A stretch of 64,000 nucleotides of DNA from Methylomonas paludis (GTDB taxonomy: Bacteria > Pseudomonadota > Gammaproteobacteria > Methylococcales > Methylomonadaceae): positions 930,001 through 994,000 of the forward strand of contig NZ_CP073754.1 in NCBI RefSeq assembly GCF_018734325.1, written 5' to 3'. A program made the translations under genes and the position numbers. Positions 19,028-26,938 of the stretch are shown here, one piece after another (positions within the stretch are counted from its first letter, which is position 1; each line of letters starts with the position of its first letter). The notes below the pieces were generated by a model. The model was given only the letters and a program-made list of their open reading frames with translations, was not told the DNA's origin and did no database searches.

Positions 19028-19507
19028 TTTGCAATTCCCAATCAATAAAAAGCCAGCGCGAATTATACTCAAGCTTGACTGCAAGCAAGCTAATATTAAT
19101 TGAGTTCACGCATTTGCCCGTCAACCCGGTAGGCTGGCTGCGCTATCAGGCAAGCCGCCAAACTTCACAGACAGTTTGGCATTTTGCTACCGCAAAAAAC
19201 CTGGCGCCGACAAGTTCAGCTTTTTCTTTACCAGAAAAATCGGCTATTTAAGCAGGCCCGTAGCCTCGATGCAAGGTAGTGGAATCGAGGGATTCGCAGC
19301 GTAGCCGTTATCAAATAAAGGCAAGGGAGGTTTACAATGGCCTCTACTGCTGTCCAAATCGCAATTAACCCAAACATGGCTTTAATTATTGGCTTAAATT
19401 AAAAACTAGGCAAAATGCTCAGCAGCGAAAAATAACTTTGTTTATTGATGTTCTATAATAGACAGGCGCAACAATTCATGTAAACGCTTTTGGACAGAGG
19501 ATGTTTT
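19028..19507. repeat. Intergenic region with one REP-like 143-bp family unit
   Basis: About 480 bp between zip and lipase. A degenerate GTAGGCTGGC...AAGCCGCC segment (19129-19200) resembles one at 37041-37130. From 19258 comes a single, partial copy of the unit that is tandemly repeated elsewhere: CCTCGAT and ATCGAGG arms around a 13-nt loop (GCAAGGTAGTGGA). No ORF is supported. Confidence 0.6.
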
Positions 19508-20260
19508 ATGGCTAAAAATATAGTACTTGCACACGGAGTTTTAGGGTTTGGCGGTAATGGCCGCTTGCCGATAGATTATTTTAACGGCGTGCTGGGACAT
19601 TTGCGCCGGCAAGGTCACCAGGTACTGGCGCCGCAGGTCAACCCAATTGGCAGTGTACAACAACGTGCCGCACAATTAACTACGGCAATTAAAAATGCCT
19701 GGCCAGAAAACCAGCCGGTGCATATCATTGCCCATAGTATGGGCGGACTAGATGCCCGGCAAGCTTTAGCCGCAGATTCGCAACTGGCGGCGCAAGTCAA
19801 AACCTTGGTTACAATCGGCACCCCGCATCAAGGTTCACCAGTGGCAGATGCCATTCTGAATCCAACTGAACCGCTGTTTCAGCATATACCCCAAATCATA
19901 CGGGATTGGTTGCAAGTCAATGCCGGTGCATTGCATGATCTCAGCAGTGCGGCAGCGCTGCAATTTAATGCCACAGTGGCCGATGTGCCGAACATCCGCT
20001 ATCTCGAAGTAGCCGGCAACGCAGCGCTGGCCGGGCATGAATTACTACTGTTCAAACTGGCTGCCTATATAGGCGATATTTATGGTGAAATAAACGACGG
20101 CGTCGTCACCAGACAATCAGCCTTACGCCCCGGCCACGAACATTTGCCCGATTGGCCGGTAGATCATTTTGGCGAAATCGGCTGGAGTTTTGATGCCTTC
20201 CTGCCGTTTCGCGAACCCAGTCACCTGGCGCGCTATCGGGCTATCGCCGATATATTATAA
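19508..20260 (+). CDS. Triacylglycerol lipase-like alpha/beta hydrolase
   Basis: 250-residue alpha/beta hydrolase resembling cytoplasmic or secreted bacterial lipases of the LipA type. It starts at the ATG at 19508, with AGAGGA 8 nt upstream. It shows the oxyanion HGVLGFGG motif (residues about 8-15), the nucleophile elbow AHSMGGLDAR near residue 78, TIGTPHQGSPVAD near 104, DGVVTRQSA near 200 as the acid region and DHFGEIGW as the catalytic His region. No signal peptide is evident from the chosen start. The gene stands alone on the plus strand. Confidence 0.82.
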   Translation: MAKNIVLAHGVLGFGGNGRLPIDYFNGVLGHLRRQGHQVLAPQVNPIGSVQQRAAQLTTAIKNAWPENQPVHIIAHSMGGLDARQALAADSQLAAQVKTLVTIGTPHQGSPVADAILNPTEPLFQHIPQIIRDWLQVNAGALHDLSSAAALQFNATVADVPNIRYLEVAGNAALAGHELLLFKLAAYIGDIYGEINDGVVTRQSALRPGHEHLPDWPVDHFGEIGWSFDAFLPFREPSHLARYRAIADIL

Positions 20261-20322
20261 CAACTAATAAAGCCGCCATAAGCAATCGCAGCAAGCTGGC
20301 GAGTTGGTAATCATAAGATAGC

Positions 20323-20352
20323 TTGACATTTGTAGACGACCGGTCGTATATT
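20323..20352 (+). promoter_or_regulatory. tetR promoter with embedded palindromic operator
   Basis: TTGACA (20323-20328) and TATATT (20347-20352) are 18 bp apart. A perfect 12-bp palindrome, ACGACCGGTCGT (20336-20347), lies between the boxes. The predicted start point, about 7 nt beyond the -10 box, coincides with the regulator's ATG, so the mRNA may be leaderless. The same palindrome recurs at 21019-21030. Confidence 0.75.
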
Positions 20353-20358
20353 ATTGCC

Positions 20359-20955
20359 ATGCGCAAAGTTGCCGACAAATACAGTAAAAAAACCAGACTG
20401 CTGGATCAAGGCGTCACCCTATTATTGGAAAAAGGTTATCACGGTAGCGGCTTGCAAGAAATTCTGGTCACGGTAAACATTCCGAAAGGTTCGTTTTACA
20501 GTTATTTCGCCAGCAAAGAACAATTTGCCGCCGAGGCCGTCAGCCATTACATCGAACCATTTATCCAGCGTTTGGCCGGGCATCTGCAAGATCCAGAGCG
20601 GGATGGCCTGGCAGCATTGCAGGCTTATTACCACGATTTGGTGGCGGAAGTGGCGCAAAGCGGGTTTAAAGGCGGTTGCCTATTGGGTAATCTGATGGCC
20701 GAAATCGGCGACACTAGCCCAATCTGCCGTCAGGCCTTACTGGATGCCGTGGCCCGATACAGCCGCTTACAAAAAGCCGCGCTGGAACGTGGTCAGCTGC
20801 AGGGTAAAGTGCGCAAGGATCGCGATGCCCAAAACATGGCTGATTTACTGTTCAATACCTGGCAGGGCGCTTTATTGCGAATGAAAGTAGAACAGTCGCT
20901 GGCACCTTTACAGGCAGTATGCGACGAATTGCTGGATCAGTATTTCCGGGCCTGA
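20359..20955 (+). CDS. TetR-family transcriptional repressor
   Basis: 198-residue repressor. The N-terminal helix-turn-helix is visible (KTRLLDQGVTLLLEKGYHGSGLQEILVTVNIPKGSFYSYFASKEQF). The C-terminal domain (CLLGNLMAEIGDTSPICRQ) resembles the TetR_C of AcrR/YxaF-type regulators. I start it at the ATG at 20359; no Shine-Dalgarno precedes it, in line with a leaderless transcript. The identical palindrome in its own promoter and before the DUF4242 gene suggests autorepression and control of the downstream methanethiol-oxidase cluster. The inducer is unknown. Confidence 0.85.
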   Translation: MRKVADKYSKKTRLLDQGVTLLLEKGYHGSGLQEILVTVNIPKGSFYSYFASKEQFAAEAVSHYIEPFIQRLAGHLQDPERDGLAALQAYYHDLVAEVAQSGFKGGCLLGNLMAEIGDTSPICRQALLDAVARYSRLQKAALERGQLQGKVRKDRDAQNMADLLFNTWQGALLRMKVEQSLAPLQAVCDELLDQYFRA

Positions 20956-21018
20956 GCCTGGAGTGATAGCCGGATAGAGTCAGTTGACTGGTCCGGTATT
21001 TATGGGGTCTTATTAAAG

Positions 21019-21030
21019 ACGACCGGTCGT
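21019..21030 (+). promoter_or_regulatory. Second TetR operator
   Basis: ACGACCGGTCGT, identical to the palindrome in the tetR promoter, with matching flanks (AG before, T after). It lies 7 bp before the AAGGAGG ribosome-binding site of the DUF4242 gene. A TCTTAT-like -10 box sits just upstream (21008-21013), 18 bp from a TTGACT (20984-20989). Confidence 0.75.
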
Positions 21031-21049
21031 TTATTATAAGGAGGCAGCT

Positions 21050-21322
21050 ATGCCTAAATACATTATCGAACGAGATATACCCGGTGCCGGACAACTCAGC
21101 GCAGCCGAACTGCAGGGTATTTCGGCTAAATCCTGCGGCGTGTTGCGCCAGTTGGGGGCGCAAGTACAGTGGCTGGAAAGCTACGTCACCGCAGACAAGA
21201 TTTATTGCATCTATATAGCGCCCAGTGAACAGGCGATACGGGAACATGCCGAATTAGGCGGGTTTCCGGCCAATCGTATCGAAGAAATTAAAACCATAAT
21301 CGATCCGACCCGCGCCGAATAA
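21050..21322 (+). CDS. DUF4242 domain protein
   Basis: 90-residue protein of the DUF4242 family (MPKYIIERDIPGAGQL..., then YVTADKIYCIYIAPSEQAIREHAELGGFP). Members are small ferredoxin-like alpha/beta proteins; one actinobacterial homologue was described as nickel-binding, but the function is not established. The ATG follows a strong AAGGAGG at 21037-21043. It sits between the TetR gene and the selenium-binding-type protein on the same strand and is directly preceded by the TetR operator, so it is the first gene of the probable regulon. Confidence 0.8.
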   Translation: MPKYIIERDIPGAGQLSAAELQGISAKSCGVLRQLGAQVQWLESYVTADKIYCIYIAPSEQAIREHAELGGFPANRIEEIKTIIDPTRAE

Positions 21323-21381
21323 AATCGCCGCGCTGCCATCAGCATTTTTATGCAACACATCATTCTCGGGGGAGAACCAAC

Positions 21382-22695
21382 ATGAAATACAAACTAAGCG
21401 CCATCGGCGCTGCCTTACTGCTAGGCACCGTCCAATTTTCGGCCCACGCCGACGAAACCTGTGCATCACCCTATATGCCCAAAATTACCGGACAGGAAGA
21501 TTTTGTTTACGTCTGGACCCTGGGTGCCGAAGGCGTGGGTGACGAACAGGACAAACTGGTAACCATCGCCGTCAATCCCAAATCGGCCCAATATGGCAAA
21601 GTGGCCGCCACTGTTTCAGTGGGTGGACGTAACGAAGCCCATCATGCCGATTTTACCGACGACCGCAAATTTCTCTGGGCCGGTGGCCTGGATACCAACA
21701 AAATTTTTATATTTGATGTACACAGCAATCCAGGCCAACCCAAACTGGTAAAAACCATCAACGACTTCGTTGCCAAGTCCGGTGGCGTGGTCGGCCCGCA
21801 CAGCTTATACGCCTTGCCGGGGCGGATGCTGATCACCGGATTGTCAAATCATAAAGATCACGGTGGCCGTACCGCACTGGTCGAATACAGCAATGCCGGC
21901 GATTATATAGCCACTTACTGGCTACCCACCGACGACAATCTGCAAGGCGCCATCAAATCCGGCCAGTATGCCGATGGTTACAACTATGATGTACGGGCTT
22001 TACCGCGTCAAAATCTGCTGCTGACATCCTCGTTTACCGGTTGGTCCAATTACATGATGGACTTCGGCAAAATGCTGGCCGACCCCGCCGCCATGCAACG
22101 TTTCGGCAACACCGTTGTGCAATGGGACTTAAACAGCCGCCGGCCCAAAAAAGTATTTGATGTCCCCGGTGCGCCACTGGAAATCCGTTGCGCCTGGGCA
22201 GAAAACCACAACTATTGCTTTACCAGTACAGCGCTAACCTCAAAAATCTGGCTGATATATCTGGATGAGCAAAAACAATGGCAGGCCAAAGCCGTAGCCG
22301 ATATCGGTGATCCCAGCAAAATACCGTTGCCGGTGGATATTTCCATCGCCAGCGACGACAACACTCTATGGGTTAATACCTTCATGGATGGTAAAACCAG
22401 GGCATTTGATATCAGCGACCCGTTCCACCCCAAACAAGTGTTCGAACAAAAAATCGGCGCCCAAGTCAATATGGTCTCATCCAGCTGGGACGGCAAACGC
22501 CTGTATTACACCTCATCATTACTGGCAAACTGGGACAAAAAAGGCCTGGATAACGAACAATATTTCAAAGCCTACCAATGGGATGGCCATAAACTCAGCG
22601 AACAATTCGCCATTGATTTTACCAAAGAAAAACTGGGCCGCGCCCACCAGATGCGGTTTGGCGCCTATGCCTTATATGGGCAAACAGCCCCGTAA
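21382..22695 (+). CDS. mtoX: SBP56-family protein, probable methanethiol oxidase (MtoX-like)
   Basis: 437-residue member of the selenium-binding protein 56 family, with a signal peptide (ending near SAHA), so periplasmic. Methanethiol oxidase MtoX of Hyphomicrobium is a periplasmic copper enzyme of this family that turns methanethiol into formaldehyde, H2S and H2O2. Family motifs include DETCASPYMP, VGGRNEAHHADFTDDRKFLWAGGLDTNKIF and VGPHSLYALPGRMLITGLSNHKDHGGR, which is rich in candidate copper-ligand His residues. The SCO1-MauG gene directly downstream mirrors the mtoX-senC-mauG neighbourhood known in methylotrophs, which supports the functional call. A function in selenium binding cannot be excluded. 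Confidence 0.82.
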   Translation: MKYKLSAIGAALLLGTVQFSAHADETCASPYMPKITGQEDFVYVWTLGAEGVGDEQDKLVTIAVNPKSAQYGKVAATVSVGGRNEAHHADFTDDRKFLWAGGLDTNKIFIFDVHSNPGQPKLVKTINDFVAKSGGVVGPHSLYALPGRMLITGLSNHKDHGGRTALVEYSNAGDYIATYWLPTDDNLQGAIKSGQYADGYNYDVRALPRQNLLLTSSFTGWSNYMMDFGKMLADPAAMQRFGNTVVQWDLNSRRPKKVFDVPGAPLEIRCAWAENHNYCFTSTALTSKIWLIYLDEQKQWQAKAVADIGDPSKIPLPVDISIASDDNTLWVNTFMDGKTRAFDISDPFHPKQVFEQKIGAQVNMVSSSWDGKRLYYTSSLLANWDKKGLDNEQYFKAYQWDGHKLSEQFAIDFTKEKLGRAHQMRFGAYALYGQTAP

Positions 22696-22770
22696 TTGCC
22701 CAGATTGACCCGGTAAGGTGGATTCGCCGCCAGGCAATCCACCGCCCTCTATAACCCAGATACCGCCTTT

Positions 22771-24591
22771 ATGAACATCGTGTATGCCTGTATTTTAACG
22801 CTGGGTCTAGCCGTAGGCACAGCGCTGGCTGCTGAAAACTACAACTTGCCGGTGCTTGGAGAAGCGGCGGATGGTGAAGTATTAACTGCCGAACATCAGC
22901 CGGTGCGGCTACACGACTTGATGGCGGGCAAACCGGTGTTACTGAGTTTTATTTACAGCACCTGTAATGATGTCAACGGCTGTCCCTTGGCGACCCAAAT
23001 CCTGCACAAAATCGGTAGTCAACTGCAAAGTCAGCCGGAACTGGCGGGTAAATTACGCTTGCTGACCCTAAGCTTCAATCCACAGCATGACAGCCCGGAA
23101 GTGATGCGCCAGTACGGCGCCGGCTTTAATACCAAACAACTGGACTGGCAATTTCTAACCACCGCATCCGAGGCAGCTTTACAGCCGATACTGGATGGCT
23201 ATGGACAAAGCGTGCAAAAAATTTATGACAGCCAAGGCCGTTTTACCGGCACATACACACATTTATTACGGGTCTATCTGATTGATGCCCAGCACAAAAT
23301 TCGTAATATTTACAGCCTGGATTTTTTGCGGGCAGACTTGGTCAGCGCCGATCTCCAGGCCCTGCTTAACCCCAGTCCCGCTGCGCCACTCCCGGCAGCG
23401 AGCCAGGCCTGGCAGCAGGCCGGTGATAACCGCCAGAATTATCAGCATAATGATTATCAGACCCATTCGCTGGCATTAGCCCAGCGCCACGGTCAAGCGG
23501 CCAAACTGATCAGTTATGCCCAACATCCGCCCTTAGGCTTACCAAAATTACCGGTACCAGCCGATAACCCGCTCACCCCGGCTAAAATCGAGCTGGGTCG
23601 CTTATTGTTTTACGATCGCCGCCTGTCGCTCAACAACACCATGTCCTGCGCCATGTGCCATATCCCCGAGCAAGGCTTTACCAATAATGAAATGGCCACC
23701 GCAGTAGGCATTGAAGGTCGAAGTGTCAGACGTAACAGCCCGACCTTATACAACGTAGCCTATGCCGAAAAGCTATTTCACGATGGCCGGGAAAATCGTT
23801 TGGAACAGCAAGTATGGGGGCCGCTGCTGGCCGCCAATGAAATGGCTAATCCAGCCATTGCCAGTGTAGTCGCCAAAATCAGCGCTAACCCGGATTATCA
23901 ACGCCGATTTAAAACCGCGTTTCGGCAACCGGCCAATATGCAGAATATCGGTGCGGCCCTGGCCAGTTACCTGCGGACACTCAATTCAGCAGATTCCGGG
24001 TTTGATCGCTGGTATTACGCCAAACAAACCCAGGCCATTTCGGCAGCGGCTCAGCGCGGTTTTGCCCTGTTTACCGGCAAAGCCGGCTGCAACCAATGCC
24101 ACCTGCTTAGTGCCGACTCAGCATTGTTCACCGACCAACTGGCCCACAATACCGGCATCGGCTATGGCGCAGCAATGGGCACAACCCCGGCTAAACAGCA
24201 TCTGCAAATTGCCCCCGGCCAATTTATCGATGCCGATAGCGCGGGTTTACAAGCAGTGAGCAGCGTAGCGCCCTCCGATCTCGGCTATTACGAAATCAGC
24301 CAGAACCCCGCAGACCGCTGGCGCTACAAAACCCCCACCTTGCGCAACATCGCCCTGACCGCACCTTATATGCACAACGGCGCATTGGCCAGCCTCACCG
24401 ATGTGGTCAATTTTTACAACCAGGGCGGCATCGCCAATGAAAACCTGTCACCACTGATTAAACCGCTAGGCTTGAACACCACAGAATGCGCCGATCTGGT
24501 CGCATTTTTACAAACACTCACCGGCAGCAACATCCAAGCCCTGGTAGAGGATGGCTTTGCCGCGCCGGTAGGGGATGTGGGCCAACCCTAA
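22771..24591 (+). CDS. Fusion of a SCO1/SenC copper chaperone and a di-heme MauG/cytochrome c peroxidase
   Basis: 606-residue secreted protein. After a signal peptide (ending near LAAEN), residues about 25-195 are a SCO1/SenC thioredoxin-fold domain. Its copper-binding Cys pair is CNDVNGC (CX5C rather than the usual CX3C), and a Sco-type His lies in YTHLLRVYLID. Residues about 245-590 are a di-heme peroxidase/MauG domain with two CxxCH sites (CAMCH and CNQCH), RNSPTLYN and TPTLRNIALTAPYMHNG. In mtoX operons elsewhere senC and mauG are separate; here they are one ORF. It presumably matures the MtoX-like enzyme encoded 75 bp upstream (inference). Confidence 0.9.
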   Translation: MNIVYACILTLGLAVGTALAAENYNLPVLGEAADGEVLTAEHQPVRLHDLMAGKPVLLSFIYSTCNDVNGCPLATQILHKIGSQLQSQPELAGKLRLLTLSFNPQHDSPEVMRQYGAGFNTKQLDWQFLTTASEAALQPILDGYGQSVQKIYDSQGRFTGTYTHLLRVYLIDAQHKIRNIYSLDFLRADLVSADLQALLNPSPAAPLPAASQAWQQAGDNRQNYQHNDYQTHSLALAQRHGQAAKLISYAQHPPLGLPKLPVPADNPLTPAKIELGRLLFYDRRLSLNNTMSCAMCHIPEQGFTNNEMATAVGIEGRSVRRNSPTLYNVAYAEKLFHDGRENRLEQQVWGPLLAANEMANPAIASVVAKISANPDYQRRFKTAFRQPANMQNIGAALASYLRTLNSADSGFDRWYYAKQTQAISAAAQRGFALFTGKAGCNQCHLLSADSALFTDQLAHNTGIGYGAAMGTTPAKQHLQIAPGQFIDADSAGLQAVSSVAPSDLGYYEISQNPADRWRYKTPTLRNIALTAPYMHNGALASLTDVVNFYNQGGIANENLSPLIKPLGLNTTECADLVAFLQTLTGSNIQALVEDGFAAPVGDVGQP

Positions 24592-24890
24592 CCAACCTCA
24601 TCCGCTGAAAATCTTGGAAGCGGAACGTAAGTGGAGCGAAGATTTTTAGTCCCCGATAGGCGTAGCGCCGGGCGGGTTTTCGAAGCGAAGCGGAGAAAAC
24701 CTGCAAGGCATCGCGAAACGCCGTCAAGTCACTTGGAGCCGAAGTTCCGATCCCCTTGTTGGGTCGGAACGAGGTGAGGAGGACGAATCGGGGCCGCCGG
24801 AGGCATTAGCGGTCGCGTAATTTTTGCCGCTTGTTGGGGCTGGGATGCCCCTAAACAAGCTTTCGCAAAAATAGCGACTCACTGAGCCAC
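24592..24890. repeat. Hairpin-dense intergenic segment
   Basis: Several hairpins in a row. AAAATCTT...AAGATTTT spans about 24609-24647. GGTTTTC (24675-24681) / GAAAACC (24695-24701) encloses the 13-nt loop GAAGCGAAGCGGA. A larger one with CCGATCCCC...CGGGG arms spans about 24748-24794. Their loops share GAAGCG/GAACG-type sequence with the 143-bp units that follow. No ORF is supported. Confidence 0.6.
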
Positions 24891-25440
24891 CCGTAGCCTC
24901 GATGCAACGCAGTGGAATCGAGGAATTCGCAGCACAACCTCAATCAAACCAGCGTCAGCAGACTTCACCAATTCCCACCACCGCTTCAACCAAAATCAAC
25001 TATCAACACAAACACAGCCTAAATCAAAGCCACCCGTAGCCTCGATGCAACGCAGTGGAATCGAGGAATTCGCAGCATAACCTAAATCAAACCAGCGTCA
25101 GCAGACTTCACCAATACCCACCACCGCTTCAACCAAAATTAACTATCAACACAAACACAGCCTAAATCAAAGCCACCCGTAGCCTCGATGCAACGCAGTG
25201 GAATCGAGGAATTCGCAGCGCAACCTAAATCAAACCAGCGTCAGCAGACTTCACCAATACCCACCACCGCTTCAACCAAAATCAACTATCAACACAAACA
25301 CAGCCTTAATCAAAGCCACCCGTAGCCTCGATGCAACGCAGTGGAATCGAGGAATTCGCAGCACAACCTTAATCAAACCAGCATCAGCGGAAAGCAACAA
25401 TACCCAGCCCAAATCAACTACTAAAACCATAAAACCCAGC
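24891..25440. repeat. Tandem array of 143-bp units (about four copies)
   Basis: Copies begin at 24891, 25034, 25177 and 25320, exactly 143 bp apart, with only a few differences. Each unit opens CCGTAGCCTCGATGCAACG, forms a CCTCGAT/ATCGAGG hairpin around a 13-nt loop, and ends in an A/C-rich stretch. ORFs crossing the units are by-products of the repeat. Confidence 0.9.
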
Positions 25441-25451
25441 CAAAATACTGC

Positions 25452-26105
25452 TTAACTACCCGTTTGATCCAGTAAAAACTCATTAATAGCTTCGCGATTA
25501 TCGTAATTCAACTGACCGGAAGTAACTAACTGTTTAAGGCGCAAATGGATAGTGCGGGTTGTTTCCGGATTGGTGCGCTTATATAAAATTTGTAAGGTGC
25601 TAAAGGCGCGGCCTTGCACCTCTTCATTAAAATCCTGCAGCGCAGACAACAGCACATCCAGCGTTTCCGGCTTAATACTGGTAAACGCCGCCAAACTATC
25701 GGCTGCGGCAGCGCGTACCGCATCGGCAGGATCATGTTGCAGGGCTTCGCGCAGATACAATTCCGCCTCCGGGGTGGGAAAAGCCGAAAACTGCTCGGCA
25801 CCGATTAAGCGTTGCTGTTCATCGCTATCATCCAGCCAGGCTTTAGCCTGTTCGACTTGATTATTCAGCATGTCCTGCTCCTCCTGCAAAGTTTCAGGAT
25901 CAGGCGCAACCATGCCGCCGCTGAGTGCCAGCGCAGCCAATTGCGGCAAATCCGGTGGATTTACCTCAGCTATTGAGGCAGTGGCTGTCGGAGGAGAGGG
26001 GCAATGAGGTGAACGAGCGGCCAAGATCGGTATGCCGGTTAACAGCACACAGGGCAGGGCCAATACTAGCCCCAGAGCTAATTTTAATTGCGGACTTGGT
26101 TTCAT
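25452..26105 (-). CDS. Exported HEAT-repeat protein
   Basis: 217-residue protein, using the ATG at 26105 (an upstream TTG would add three residues). A hydrophobic N-terminal segment (LALGLVLALPCVLL) looks like a signal peptide or anchor. After a Pro/Ser-rich linker, about residues 90-215 form a helical HEAT-like repeat domain (SDEQQRLIGAEQFSAFPTPEAELYLREALQHDPADAVRAAAADSLAAF...). HEAT repeats usually mediate protein binding. It lies 3' of the interrupted heme-binding protein gene on the same strand, 60 bp away, and may have been co-transcribed with it. Specific function is not recognised. Confidence 0.65.
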   Translation of the reverse strand: MKPSPQLKLALGLVLALPCVLLTGIPILAARSPHCPSPPTATASIAEVNPPDLPQLAALALSGGMVAPDPETLQEEQDMLNNQVEQAKAWLDDSDEQQRLIGAEQFSAFPTPEAELYLREALQHDPADAVRAAAADSLAAFTSIKPETLDVLLSALQDFNEEVQGRAFSTLQILYKRTNPETTRTIHLRLKQLVTSGQLNYDNREAINEFLLDQTGS

Positions 26106-26938
26106 TGGCAACAATACTTGGAAGGAGCGTCCCTGCTCCAGAGGAATTTTTTGCCGGATAGCGCTTATTTGTCCTGCAAAGTGCCACTTGCTGCGCCAAC
26201 CGCAACTGCCGAATTAGGGCAGGCGGGTTGCGCCCAGGCTTCCCAATAACTAGAACTGCCGGATTGCAGAATCAGCTCATCACCGCGTGTTGCGCCACTC
26301 AAAGGCGTAGGGTTAGCGCCGGCAGCATCATAATTGCTGGTGGTAATGCCGGTGCCGCCGGGAACAAAGCCCAGGTTTTCCCTGATTTGCCAGACAAAAG
26401 CGTGGTCACGGCAGGATGTGTCACCGGAAACGCCGATAGCGCCGATTTTTTTGCCGCCGGAATATAAAGCCAAACCGCCGCCAAACACATTGACACCGCC
26501 GATGCGTTTACCCACCAGTGGATCGCTTTTAGTGCCGTAAGCGCTAGGGCTGCCGCTATAGGCCAGCGTCGCGTCAACCGGATTGCTGTGTTGCAAGCCA
26601 AACAAACTGCCGCCGGGTTGCACCGCAGCATACAGATTGGCGGTAGATATCGCGTAACCGTCCAGACTGAAAGCATTAGCCGTAAAGGCCTTTTGAGCGG
26701 AAATCACCCGACTGCCCAGCCACTCGGAATTGCCGGCCAAGGCACCCGTTGCGCCATTGGTGGTAACTTCACAAATTTTGCCGGATTCATCCACAACCGT
26801 AATCCACATCTTCAGACCATAACCACCCTGAGATTTCACCGCGTTTTTACTCGAAGCGGTAGAAATAGCGCTGTTGAGTTTGGATGCGGTAATATCACTA
26901 CATTTTGCCAATACCGGTTGGGTACCCAGCATTAAAAC

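Noticed and set aside
24950..25455. ORF beginning MESRNSQRNLNQTS, and similar ones at 35363 and 52697
   Set aside because: They run across the 143-bp repeat units and are by-products of the repeat sequence.
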